Assembly: GCA_016713365.1 (NCBI GenBank)
Contig: JADJPG010000033.1
Location: forward strand, 1-64,000
Length of the DNA stretch: 64,000 bases
Source: Verrucomicrobiota bacterium
GTDB lineage: Bacteria > Verrucomicrobiota > Verrucomicrobiia > Limisphaerales > JADJPG01
Reading direction: 5' to 3'
Made by a program: the position numbers and the translations under genes. Shown piece by piece: positions 37,022 through 45,964 of the stretch. Under the pieces are notes generated by a model. It saw nothing but the letters and a program-made list of their open reading frames with translations. It was not told where the DNA came from and searched no databases. Numbering within the stretch: position 1 is the first letter of the stretch; every line of letters starts with the position of its first letter.

Positions 37022-38725
37022 ATGCAACACCGTCACATCAACGTCCTCTCCCGGCGTCAGTTCCTCGATCGCTCCGCCAAGATCGGCATGGCCGCCGCGC
37101 TGGCCAGCCTCACCGACATTCCGTTCGCGATGAAACGCGCGCTCGCCTCCGGCGGCATTGGCACCAACGGCAAGAAAGTGCTCTTCATCTGGCTGCGTGG
37201 CGCCAATGACGCGCTCAACTCGGTGATTCCGGTCCTCGATCCGCAGTACGCCGACAGCCGCCCGACCATCGGGATTCCAAAGGACGGCGCCGACTCGAAC
37301 TACAGCGCCGTGGGCCCGTGCTTCGACGCCACCCAATACTCTGATCTCGGCGGCACGCCGCGCACTTCCGCAGACGACACCTACAGCTACGCCAGCGCCA
37401 TTCCACTGGGCAACGGCTTCGGCGCGCTGCATCCCGCGCTCAAGTTCCTCGCGCCCGTCTACAACTCCGGCGATCTCGCGCTCGTGCATCGCGTCGCTTA
37501 TCCGCGGCAATCCCGTTCACACTTCGACTCGCAGCGTTACTGGGAAAACGGCACGCCGAACAACAACCTCGTCAACGACGGCATCTTCTACCGCACCATC
37601 TATCAGTCCGGCCTCGCGAACACCGCGCCCTTGACCGGCGTCTCCATCCAATCCTCCTTGCCGCTCATCCTGCGCGGTTCCGAGGCGGCGATGACGAACC
37701 TCAGCGATCCCACGCGTTACAACTTGCTCAGCGTTCCCTCTCCCACCGGCGACGTGAAGGCGGACGCTGCGCTCGCGACCACCGGCGGTTATCCGTTCCC
37801 GTCCAAGCTCAACCGCGAACTGCTCAGCCTCCAGTACCGGAACCTCCAATCCACCCTCGGTCTCTTTGCGCAAATCGACTTCAGCGAGAACGGCAATACG
37901 TTTCGGGACAATGTGAAGACCGATGGCGACGTGGACTGGCGCCCGGAATCCGCCCCCGGCAGCGACACGCAAGGCTACTACCTGTTCCCCACCAGCAACG
38001 TGAAGAACGGCGGCTGGCGTCGACCCAACGGCACCAACGTCGCCGCGAAATACGTCGTGGATCCCTCCAATTCCACGATGGACTTCTTCAACAAGCTGAA
38101 GTCCGCCGCGCTCGTGCTGAACAAGACCGACGCCATCATCGCGGGCACCGAGATCGGCGGCTTCGACACACATCGCGGCCAGGGCGGTGTGACGGGAGCG
38201 CACGCCAACCTGAACCGCTCGATTGGCTGGTCCATCTACGCGCTGAAAAAGTTCTTCACCCTGTATGCCGATCGTTGCACGTGGGACAATCTCATCGTCG
38301 TCACCCTCTCCGAGTTCGGTCGCACCACGGTGGAGAACGCCGACATCGGCACCGACCACGCCGAAGCCGGCGTCATGTGGGTCGCGGGCGGCGGCGTGAA
38401 AGGCTACGAGAGCGGCGTCCGCAGCGGCGCGTTCAATCTCAACACCCCCGGTGAATTTCAGGCGAACAGCCCGCTCAACTGGTTCACCGGCCCCACCAGC
38501 ACGAGCGCGATGTTCGGAGTATCCAACGGCTACCTCAAACGCAACACCGACTACCGGTCCGTCCTCGGCGAGGTCATCCGCAAGCATCTCGGCGCATCAC
38601 AATCCCAGCTCAACCAGATCATTCCCGGCTACGCGGTGCCCACCGAATACCTGCTCAGCGGCGGCACTGTTGCCGATTCCAGCACCGTCAGCACCGCGAT
38701 CCGTGGCGAAGTGGGCTTCCTTTAA
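37022..38725 (+). CDS. DUF1501 protein, Tat-type leader
   Basis: 567 residues. The leader SRRQFLDRSAKIGMAAALAS has the twin Arg, Phe and hydrophobic stretch of a Tat signal, so the protein probably crosses the membrane folded. The DUF1501 domain is marked by KVLFIWLRGANDALNSVIPV, the catalytic-looking SRSHFDSQRYWENG, GTEIGGFDTHRGQGG and VVTLSEFGRTTVENAD, the last part followed by DHAEAG. The domain is related to alkaline-phosphatase-like sulfatases, but the activity is unproven. It is encoded 11 bases after DUF1800 and almost surely co-translated with it. A PEP-CTERM gene follows 67 bases later. Confidence 0.9.
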   Translation: MQHRHINVLSRRQFLDRSAKIGMAAALASLTDIPFAMKRALASGGIGTNGKKVLFIWLRGANDALNSVIPVLDPQYADSRPTIGIPKDGADSNYSAVGPCFDATQYSDLGGTPRTSADDTYSYASAIPLGNGFGALHPALKFLAPVYNSGDLALVHRVAYPRQSRSHFDSQRYWENGTPNNNLVNDGIFYRTIYQSGLANTAPLTGVSIQSSLPLILRGSEAAMTNLSDPTRYNLLSVPSPTGDVKADAALATTGGYPFPSKLNRELLSLQYRNLQSTLGLFAQIDFSENGNTFRDNVKTDGDVDWRPESAPGSDTQGYYLFPTSNVKNGGWRRPNGTNVAAKYVVDPSNSTMDFFNKLKSAALVLNKTDAIIAGTEIGGFDTHRGQGGVTGAHANLNRSIGWSIYALKKFFTLYADRCTWDNLIVVTLSEFGRTTVENADIGTDHAEAGVMWVAGGGVKGYESGVRSGAFNLNTPGEFQANSPLNWFTGPTSTSAMFGVSNGYLKRNTDYRSVLGEVIRKHLGASQSQLNQIIPGYAVPTEYLLSGGTVADSSTVSTAIRGEVGFL

Positions 38726-38792
38726 ACGAACGCCGCAAGCTCTGCGAAATCCCAGTCGCAATCCGGTCTGAAACCAACTAACCTCCCGCCGT

Positions 38793-39581
38793 ATGTCGTT
38801 CCCGAAATGTCGTATCATCGGACTGGCGGTCGCCACGGCGATCCTCGGCCACAGCCCCCTTCGCGCTGATGTCATCACCCTGAACCCGAGCGCCGACACC
38901 ACGCTCATTCAAGTCGATCCCAACGCGAATCTCGGCGGCGCTGACTTCTTCAACGCCGGAACCCCGGGCAATGGCAACCGCAACCGAGCGTTGATGGTCT
39001 TCTCCCTCTCGGAGTTCATTCCCGCCGGCGCGACGATCAACAACGTCTCCCTCGTCCTCGACATCGTCCGCCAACCCGCGGTGGACATCGCCCCGGCACT
39101 CTTCAGCCTGCGTCGTGTGCAAACCTCCTGGAGCGAGGGCGACAAAGTGCCCATCGAAGAAGGCAGCCCCGGCCTCGGCGCACCCGCGACCGAAGGCGAC
39201 GCCACGTGGCTCTATCGCTCCGTCGGCGGCGAAGCGTGGTCTGCGCCCGGCGGACGCGCCGGCGTTGATTTCTCCGGGACTCCCAGTTCCACGGCGTTTG
39301 TCTACGGCATAGGCGATCCGGTTCAGTTTGAATCCACGCCCCTGCTCACCGCGGATGTCCAGTTCTGGCTCGATAATCCAAGCTCCAACTTCGGCTGGAT
39401 GCTGATGACCGAGACCGAGGAGGTCCGCAAATCCGCCCGCAGCTTCGCGTCGCGCGAAGACGCCAACGGCGGCCCCATGCTCATCATCGATTTCACTCCC
39501 GTCCCCGAACCGGGCACCATCACGCTCGCCGGTCTGCTTGGACTCGGCCTGCTCGTCGCCCGTCGAGTCAACCGCCGATAG
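38793..39581 (+). CDS. PEP-CTERM anchored DNRLRE-type surface protein
   Basis: 262 residues. After a signal peptide (MSFPKCRIIGLAVATAILGH) comes a DNRLRE-like beta domain: LNPSADTTLIQVDPNANLGG, RALMVFSLSEFIPAGATI, and later WLYRSVGGEAW. The C-terminus is a textbook PEP-CTERM sorting signal: PVPEPGTITLAGLLGLGLLV followed by a basic tail. Such proteins are cut by an exosortase/EpsH system and fixed at the cell surface, often with exopolysaccharide. No exosortase lies in the window. The gene lies between the two DUF1800-DUF1501 cassettes on the same strand and may belong to the first transcript. Confidence 0.85.
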   Translation: MSFPKCRIIGLAVATAILGHSPLRADVITLNPSADTTLIQVDPNANLGGADFFNAGTPGNGNRNRALMVFSLSEFIPAGATINNVSLVLDIVRQPAVDIAPALFSLRRVQTSWSEGDKVPIEEGSPGLGAPATEGDATWLYRSVGGEAWSAPGGRAGVDFSGTPSSTAFVYGIGDPVQFESTPLLTADVQFWLDNPSSNFGWMLMTETEEVRKSARSFASREDANGGPMLIIDFTPVPEPGTITLAGLLGLGLLVARRVNRR

Positions 39582-39850
39582 CCGGTCCCAGCCGGAAGTT
39601 CCAACGCAGAAACGCGGCCGCGATCCCGTTCGCACTCACCCTCCGTTGCTGTCCAAGCCGTCCGCTCCGCTAGGACGGCAGCGGAAATTCCCGTGGCATT
39701 GCTACTGCTAATTGCAGCGCGCAACCCATGAACAACTCTCAGAACAGCTTCGGACAAAGGACTTTTGCGTCATCCAGTGAATTTTCCCTCCATCCTGAGG
39801 AAAACAACCTTGCAAACCTCAGTCGGCGCGGAAAAAACTTTTACCGTCGT

Positions 39851-42430
39851 ATGAACTCCCTCTCAGCCTTTGGACGGCTGATCTGTGTCGCCGTCCTTCC
39901 TTCACTGCTCGCGTACTCATCATCGGCGCTCGCCGCCGAAGCCGTTCCGGAACCTCCACGCATCACCACCAGTCTCACGACGAATGGCCTCCCGAAGTTG
40001 TCTTTCCCCTACCCCGCCGCGCAGGAATACGCCGTCTTCGGATCGAGTGATCCCGCCGGACCATTTCTCCCCATGCAAGGTCGATTGGTCGGCCCGACCT
40101 TCACCGTCACCAACGGTGGGCCCCTCGGATTCTTCCGCGTCGGCGTCACCCCCGTCAGCAGCAACTCCATTTTCACCGCGAACGTCCTTAACCGCCTGAC
40201 CTACGGGCCGACCCCGGATGACATTGCGCACATCGCAGCGATCGGACCGGAAGCCTTCATCGAGGAACAACTCGCCGCGGACGCCATCGCGGAAGATCTC
40301 AACAGCCAGTCGCCGATCACCAATCTCCCGCCCGTCGTCCCGATCCCGACCAACTGGATTCGGGTCTCGGACAGCGGCACAGCCTCCAACACCAATCTCT
40401 TCCTTTACCTCAGCGCCGCCGGAAATGTGTATGTGGACGACATCCGCCTCGTGCTCGGCACCAATGCCGACGCCGGCGACAATCTCCTCGCCAACGGCGA
40501 TTTCGAAGATCCCACGCTGACGAACGCATGGAGGGTTGGCGCGCTGTTCTCGCGGTCTGTCGTGACCAACAGCCCGACGCCCGGCGGGCTGGCCGCCAGT
40601 GGCACGAACTGCCTGCTCCTGATCAGCACCGGCGCCGGCAGCGGTGGCGGCACCAGCCTTCAGCAGGTGTTCTCGCCCACCAACTTTCCGTCCGGCCAGC
40701 GCTTCACCCTCAGCTATTCCTACCTCCCCATTTCCAACGTGGGCTCGAACACACTGACCGCCCGTCTCTCCGGCAGCTCAACGATTCAGACGGTTTCCCT
40801 CCCCTCCGTCGGCCCCGCGCCACCGGCGGCGCCCTTTGCCGTCTCGCCGCTCTACGCGAAGCTCACCAACGGCACCGTGCCCGTGAACATCGAGAGCACA
40901 CCCGCCTCCGTGAATGTGCTGAACGATCTCCGCGCGTATCACATCCGCCGCGCCGTTCAGAGCAAGCGGCAGCTCTATGAAATTCTCGTCCAGTTCTTCG
41001 AGAACCATTTCACCACCGAATACCTGAAGATCGCCGAGTGGTTCGACAACAACACCGGCAACGCCATCACCAACGGCGCCGTCCGCGACAATCTTGCGCT
41101 CGACCTCGAATGGCGGGAGCACGACCTCTTTCGCCGCGCGTTGCTCAATCCGAACTGCACCTTCCACGACCTGCTTAAGATCAGCATCGAAAGCCCGGCG
41201 ATGATTATCTACCTCGACACGATCCTGAGCACCCGCAACGCCGCCAACGAAAACTACGCCCGCGAAATTTTGGAACTCCACACCTTCGGTGCGGACAACG
41301 GCTACGTGCAGCAGGACATCGTGGACCTCGCCAAGATCTGGACCGGCTGGCGCGTCGGCAAGAAATCCCTCGAGAACGAGAACAATCCCCACGCACCGAA
41401 CGTCGCCAACGCCACGAACGACTTCGGCCGCTGGGTGCTGCACTTCGCCACCAACTCGCACAACTACACCGCCACCAAACGCCTCTTCACCAACGCCGTC
41501 ATCGACGCGCGGTTCGGCGCGGAATTTGGCGCCGGCCAGCCCTACACCTTTATCATCACGAACAACGCCTATCCCGGCACAAACGGGATGAAGGAGGGCT
41601 ACCTCGCCGCGGAACATCTCGCCAGCCTCCCCTTCACGGCCGAGTTCATCAGCGTGAAACTTTGCCGCACCTTCGTGCATGAGAACTTCGAGTTCGGCGT
41701 CTACGACTACACCGCGCCGGCCCTTTCCCCCGAGGCGCAGCTCATCAAGGAATGCATGACCACCTGGAACACGCCCGCTGCGGACGGTCGGAAGGGCAAC
41801 ATCCGCTCCGTGGTGCGGACCATCTTCAACTCCGCGCTCTTCCGGGGCCACGCCGCCGCGCAGCAGAAGATCAAAACGCCGCTCGAATTCGCCGTCAGCA
41901 CCGTGCGCGCCCTGCGCGTGCAGGACACCGACACCAACAGCTACATCAGCGTCACCGCGGACACTGATGGCTACGGCATCGTCACGCCGCTCAGTCGCAT
42001 GGGCGGCATGAACCTCTTCAGCAAGCCCGAGCCGGATGGCTACTCGGAATTCGGCCGCATCTGGATGAGCACCGCAAATCTGGACGAGCGCTGGCGCTTC
42101 GCGCACCACTTCCTGATGGCCACCGCTTACTCGTTGAAAACCGTGGATGGCACACGGAACAACACGTCGGACCCGGTTAAACTCATCCGGCTGAAACTCC
42201 CCAGCGCCAGTTGGAATGATCCCGGCGCCATCGTCGACTTCTTCATCAGCCTGCTCTACCTCGGCGAAGGTCCCGCCAACCTCGGCCTCGATCGCGAAGC
42301 CGCCATCAACTACCTCAACACCGCGGATGATGGCACGACACCGTCGCCCTTCAATATCGACACTCACGATGGACGCGTCCGCGGCATGGTCGCCCTGCTC
42401 GTGTGCCTCCCGCGCTTCCAGGAACAATAA
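39851..42430 (+). CDS. DUF1800 protein with one carbohydrate-binding-like insert
   Basis: 859 residues from the ATG at 39851, where a signal peptide starts (MNSLSAFGRLICVAVLPSLL); the longer frame from 39728 adds 41 non-conserved residues. N-terminal module: YAVFGSSDPAGPFLPMQG...GFFRVGVTP (about 60-100). DUF1800 begins at NVLNRLTYGPTPDDIAHIAA and is interrupted by one beta module (YVDDIRL; GDNLLANGDFEDP), then resumes at DLRAYHIRRAVQSKRQLYEI with ENYAREILELHTFGADNGYV. Layout and end (LVCLPRFQEQ) mirror the DUF1800 gene at 33846, so the two are paralogues, with the other one carrying an extra insert copy. A DUF1501 gene follows 25 bases later. Confidence 0.9.
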   Translation: MNSLSAFGRLICVAVLPSLLAYSSSALAAEAVPEPPRITTSLTTNGLPKLSFPYPAAQEYAVFGSSDPAGPFLPMQGRLVGPTFTVTNGGPLGFFRVGVTPVSSNSIFTANVLNRLTYGPTPDDIAHIAAIGPEAFIEEQLAADAIAEDLNSQSPITNLPPVVPIPTNWIRVSDSGTASNTNLFLYLSAAGNVYVDDIRLVLGTNADAGDNLLANGDFEDPTLTNAWRVGALFSRSVVTNSPTPGGLAASGTNCLLLISTGAGSGGGTSLQQVFSPTNFPSGQRFTLSYSYLPISNVGSNTLTARLSGSSTIQTVSLPSVGPAPPAAPFAVSPLYAKLTNGTVPVNIESTPASVNVLNDLRAYHIRRAVQSKRQLYEILVQFFENHFTTEYLKIAEWFDNNTGNAITNGAVRDNLALDLEWREHDLFRRALLNPNCTFHDLLKISIESPAMIIYLDTILSTRNAANENYAREILELHTFGADNGYVQQDIVDLAKIWTGWRVGKKSLENENNPHAPNVANATNDFGRWVLHFATNSHNYTATKRLFTNAVIDARFGAEFGAGQPYTFIITNNAYPGTNGMKEGYLAAEHLASLPFTAEFISVKLCRTFVHENFEFGVYDYTAPALSPEAQLIKECMTTWNTPAADGRKGNIRSVVRTIFNSALFRGHAAAQQKIKTPLEFAVSTVRALRVQDTDTNSYISVTADTDGYGIVTPLSRMGGMNLFSKPEPDGYSEFGRIWMSTANLDERWRFAHHFLMATAYSLKTVDGTRNNTSDPVKLIRLKLPSASWNDPGAIVDFFISLLYLGEGPANLGLDREAAINYLNTADDGTTPSPFNIDTHDGRVRGMVALLVCLPRFQEQ

Positions 42431-42455
42431 CTCTCACCCAAAAACCATTCGTCTT

Positions 42456-44009
42456 ATGGCAAACGTGATTACCCGCCGTTCGTTCCTCAAGGCCAGCGCC
42501 CGCACCTCCGTGGCCGGCGCACTCGCTTCGATGGTCAACATTCCGCACTTCCTCCAGCGAGCGCTGGCGGATGGCAACATCGGAATCAGTGGCAAGAAAC
42601 TCCTCTTCATCTTCCTGCGGGGAGGAAATGACGGCCTCAACAACCTCATCCCCATTCAGGACCCGAGCTACGCGGCAAATCGCGCGCAAATCGGCCTGCC
42701 GAAGGATCCCGCCGCGTTCTACGACGCGGCCACCGGTCAGTGCGACAATCCGGGGATGCTCCAGCCCTACGCCATCCGCACCGGCAACGGCTTCGCCGCA
42801 TTGAATCCGAACCTCTACGACCTCGCGCCGCTCTTCAACACCGGCCGCATGGCGCTCATCCATCGCGTCGCCTATCGCAGCCAGTCGCGGTCGCACTTCG
42901 ATTCGGAAAAGTATTGGGAAAAAGGCGGTGACGGCACCGCCGCCGGAAAATCCATCGGCACCGGCATGTTCTATCGCGCCATCGTCGAGTCCGGCTGGAA
43001 CCAAAGCCATCCGCTCTCCGGCGTTTCCTTCCAGAGCAACCTTCCGCAAAGCCTCCGCGGCGAGCAGCCGATGACGAACCTCAGTTCGATCAATCGCTAC
43101 AACATCCTCGGCGTCTCCGGTGCCACCTCGTCCACCAACGGCGTCAACGTGGCCGCCGACCGCCTGAAACTCCTGAACAACATCGACGCCGGGAACGCGT
43201 GGCCCTACGCGGCCAAGGATAATCGCGGGCTGGTGACCGGGCTCGGTAACGCCTTCCGCGACACTCTCGACATCTTCCAGGATCCTAGTTTCGCGACGAA
43301 TGAGTTCTACGACGACAACGGCACCACCCGATTGTTCCCCGTCAGCGCCGCCACCAACCAGGCTGGAGTGGACGCCAATGGTTACGACTACTTTCAAAAA
43401 CTGAAGTCCGCCGCGCAAGTCCTCGCGAACACCGACGCCGTGATCGCCGGCACCGAGATGGGCGGCTTCGACACCCACACCGGCCAGGTGACCGCCGGCA
43501 GCCCGCACCTCGGCGGCCACGGTCGCCTGCTCAAGCGCATCGGCTGGACCTTCCACGCGCTCGCGAAGTTCTTCCAGAACTACAGCCCGAACGTGAAGTG
43601 GGAAGATGTCGTGGTCGTGACCATGTCCGAGTTCGGCCGCACCTCCGCCGAGAACGCCTCCGTCGGCACCGACCACGCCGAAGCCAGCCTCATGTATGTC
43701 GCCGGCGGAAGCATCCGCGGCGGCATCTACGGTTGCAGTCCCACCCCGTTGAACAACGTCAACCAATGGGACCCCGGCGACGGCGGCAAGAACGGATCGA
43801 TGTTCCAGTCCAACGCCAGCGTCGGCTACCTCCGTCGCTGCTTTGATTACCGCTCGATCATGGGCGAGATCATTCGCGACCACCTCGGCGCCACCGAAGC
43901 TCAGCTCCATCGCATCATTCCCGGCTACGCCTCCGAGGCCACTGAGCACCTCAAGAGCGGCGGCCTCATCGGCTCCACCCCAATCATAGGCGAAATCGGT
44001 CTGGTCTAA
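42456..44009 (+). CDS. DUF1501 protein, Tat-type leader (second copy)
   Basis: 517 residues from the ATG at 42456; upstream in-frame sequence overlaps the DUF1800 gene and is not family-like. The leader TRRSFLKASARTSVAGALAS is a strong Tat signal. The DUF1501 hallmarks KLLFIFLRGGNDGLNNLIPI, SRSHFDSEKYWEKG, GTEMGGFDTHTGQV and VVTMSEFGRTSAENAS with DHAEAS are present in the same order as in the gene at 37022. It is the partner of the DUF1800 gene just upstream. A strong terminator at 44036 closes the unit. Substrate is unknown. Confidence 0.9.
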   Translation: MANVITRRSFLKASARTSVAGALASMVNIPHFLQRALADGNIGISGKKLLFIFLRGGNDGLNNLIPIQDPSYAANRAQIGLPKDPAAFYDAATGQCDNPGMLQPYAIRTGNGFAALNPNLYDLAPLFNTGRMALIHRVAYRSQSRSHFDSEKYWEKGGDGTAAGKSIGTGMFYRAIVESGWNQSHPLSGVSFQSNLPQSLRGEQPMTNLSSINRYNILGVSGATSSTNGVNVAADRLKLLNNIDAGNAWPYAAKDNRGLVTGLGNAFRDTLDIFQDPSFATNEFYDDNGTTRLFPVSAATNQAGVDANGYDYFQKLKSAAQVLANTDAVIAGTEMGGFDTHTGQVTAGSPHLGGHGRLLKRIGWTFHALAKFFQNYSPNVKWEDVVVVTMSEFGRTSAENASVGTDHAEASLMYVAGGSIRGGIYGCSPTPLNNVNQWDPGDGGKNGSMFQSNASVGYLRRCFDYRSIMGEIIRDHLGATEAQLHRIIPGYASEATEHLKSGGLIGSTPIIGEIGLV

Positions 44010-44035
44010 ATCCTGGCGTCCCAGCGGTTCCGCCC

Positions 44036-44070
44036 GCGCCCGGCCCGCAAAGGCCGGGCGCGTCGTTTTT
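44036..44070 (+). terminator. Rho-independent terminator after the second DUF1800-DUF1501 cassette
   Basis: GCGCCCGGCC (44036-44045) pairs perfectly with GGCCGGGCGC (44052-44061) across a six-base loop, followed by GTCGTTTTT. It ends the long plus-strand run of envelope genes before nadC. Confidence 0.85.
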
Positions 44071-44132
44071 GGCCCGCTCCCGGCAGACACTTTTTTCTTC
44101 ATCGCCAGCAGCGCATCGATCACTCTCCGTCC

Positions 44133-44987
44133 ATGGACAAACTGACTGCTGATGAGATTCGCCGCGCGGTGCAGGCCGCGCTCGCGGAAGACATCGGCCC
44201 CGGCGACGCCACCACCCTCGCCACCGTCCCGGAATCCGCCCTCATCCGCGCCGCCATGGTCGCGCGCGAACCCCTCACCGTCGCCGGACTCGCCTTCGCC
44301 GAAGCCGCCTTCCACGAACTCTCGCCAGACGTTCATTGCGAACGTCACGTCACCGAAGGCCAGCACGCTGCACCCGGCACCAGTCTGCTCCAAGTATCCG
44401 GTCCCGCCCGCGCCATTCTCACCGCGGAACGTGTCGCTCTGAATTTCACTCAACGCCTCTCCGGCGTCGCGACGCAGACCTCGAAGTTTGTCGACGCCAT
44501 TCGCGGCATTCGCGCGGAAATCCTCGACACGCGCAAGACCACCCCCGGCTGGCGGCGCTTCGAGAAATACGCCGTCGCCTGCGGCGGCGGACGCAACCAT
44601 CGCATCGGCCTCTACGATCTCATTCTCATCAAGGACAACCATCTCGCCGCGCTTCGTGACGAGAAGCCGAACGCCATCGCCGCCGCTGTGCAACGCGCCC
44701 GTGCGAAATATCCGCAACTCAAAGTCGAAGTCGAAGCGGACACGCTCGAACAAGTCGCCCAAGCCGCCGATGCAGGCGCGGACATCATCCTGCTCGACAA
44801 CATGAGCAACGACCAACTCCGCGCCGCCGTCGCGATCGTCAGCGGCCGCGCCAAGACGGAAGCCAGTGGCGGCGTGAACCTCACCACCGTCCGTGGCATC
44901 GCGGAGACCGGCGTGGACTTCATCAGCGTCGGCGCCCTCACGCACAGCGCACGCGCCGTGGACATTGGGCTGGATTTCGAACCGTGA
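44133..44987 (+). CDS. nadC: Nicotinate-nucleotide pyrophosphorylase (carboxylating)
   Basis: 284 residues, family length. NadC turns quinolinate and phosphoribosyl pyrophosphate into nicotinate mononucleotide, CO2 and pyrophosphate in de novo NAD synthesis. Seen: LAEDIGPGDATT at the N-terminus, LNFTQRLSGVATQT, DTRKTTPGWR, LILIKDNHLAAL (the catalytic Lys and His region), VEVEADTLEQ and the ending SVGALTHSARAVDIGLDF. Its stop overlaps the GTG start of birA (GTGA), so translation is coupled. Downstream birA, coaX and trpA continue the same strand, giving a cofactor-biosynthesis cluster. Confidence 0.95.
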   Translation: MDKLTADEIRRAVQAALAEDIGPGDATTLATVPESALIRAAMVAREPLTVAGLAFAEAAFHELSPDVHCERHVTEGQHAAPGTSLLQVSGPARAILTAERVALNFTQRLSGVATQTSKFVDAIRGIRAEILDTRKTTPGWRRFEKYAVACGGGRNHRIGLYDLILIKDNHLAALRDEKPNAIAAAVQRARAKYPQLKVEVEADTLEQVAQAADAGADIILLDNMSNDQLRAAVAIVSGRAKTEASGGVNLTTVRGIAETGVDFISVGALTHSARAVDIGLDFEP

Positions 44988-45964
44988 CCACCGACACCCG
45001 CATTCTCACCGCACTGCGTCAGGCCGGAGCCGGATTCGTCTCGGGTGCAGAACTCTCGCAGCAACTGGGCGTCACCCGCGCCGCCATCTGGGCGCGCATC
45101 GAGGAGTTGCGCAAACTCGGCTACGACATTGCCGCCAGCCCGCATCAGGGCTACCGGCTGCTCAGCGTTCCCGACGTCCTTCACGCCGACGACCTGCTCT
45201 CGGTTTTGCAGGGAAACAAAGTCGTCGGCCGCGACATCCGCGTCTTCGAGGAAACCGCTTCGACGAATGATGTTGTTGAGAAACTCGCCCGCGACGGCGT
45301 GAAGGAAGGCGTCGTCGTCTTCGCCGAATCGCAGAGCAAAGGCCGCGGCCGGCTCGGTCGCAAATGGATTTCTCCGCCGCGCCAGGGACTTTGGTTCTCC
45401 GTGCTGCTCCGCCCGAATCTCCGTCCGCAGGCAGCCACGCAGCTCACCGTCGCCGCAGCCACCGCGCTCTATCGCGGCATTCGCGACGTCACCGGGATCA
45501 CTCCGGAAATCAAGTGGCCGAATGACATCCAGATTCAGGGCCGGAAGATCGCCGGCGTGCTCACCGAACTCAGCGCGGAGATCGATCACATCAATCACCT
45601 CATTCTCGGCATCGGCGTGGATGTGAACCAAGCCGCGACCGAATTTCCGCCCGAGCTAAGGAAGATTGCGACCTCGCTCAAGACTGAAACCGGACGCCAC
45701 ATTCACCGAGCTGATCTTGCCGCCGCCATTCTACGCGAATTGGATCGCGACTACGCGCGCATCACCGCCGGGGACTTCACAAAGGTTGCCGACGAATGGC
45801 AGCACCAGTGCAACACCATCGGCCAGCGCGTCTCCATCAACATCGGTGACCGCATCATTCAGGGCCACGCCGAGGCGCTCGACGACGACGGCGCGCTGCT
45901 CGTTCGCACGCAGCACGGCCGGCTCGAACGGATCATTGGCGGCGACGTGACTTTGCAGAAATGA
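44984..45964 (+). CDS. birA: Biotin-[acetyl-CoA carboxylase] ligase with N-terminal HTH
   Basis: 326 residues starting with a GTG that overlaps the nadC stop by four bases. It attaches biotin to the carboxylase carrier protein and, through the winged helix, may repress biotin genes. Residues 1-65 form the DNA-binding domain (GAELSQQLGVTRAAIWARIE). The catalytic part holds STNDVVEKLARDG, the biotinyl-AMP loop SKGRGRLGRKWISPP, IKWPNDIQIQGRKIAGVLTE and GIGVDVNQ. The C-terminal SH3-like domain follows. The stop overlaps the coaX ATG (ATGA). Regulation of biotin genes is not seen here, only the regulator. Confidence 0.95.
   Translation: MTTDTRILTALRQAGAGFVSGAELSQQLGVTRAAIWARIEELRKLGYDIAASPHQGYRLLSVPDVLHADDLLSVLQGNKVVGRDIRVFEETASTNDVVEKLARDGVKEGVVVFAESQSKGRGRLGRKWISPPRQGLWFSVLLRPNLRPQAATQLTVAAATALYRGIRDVTGITPEIKWPNDIQIQGRKIAGVLTELSAEIDHINHLILGIGVDVNQAATEFPPELRKIATSLKTETGRHIHRADLAAAILRELDRDYARITAGDFTKVADEWQHQCNTIGQRVSINIGDRIIQGHAEALDDDGALLVRTQHGRLERIIGGDVTLQK

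Noticed and set aside
42351..44945. 864-residue open frame on the minus strand
   Set aside because: It overlaps DUF1501 and nadC on the other strand and has biased composition; the genes on the plus strand are clearly real.
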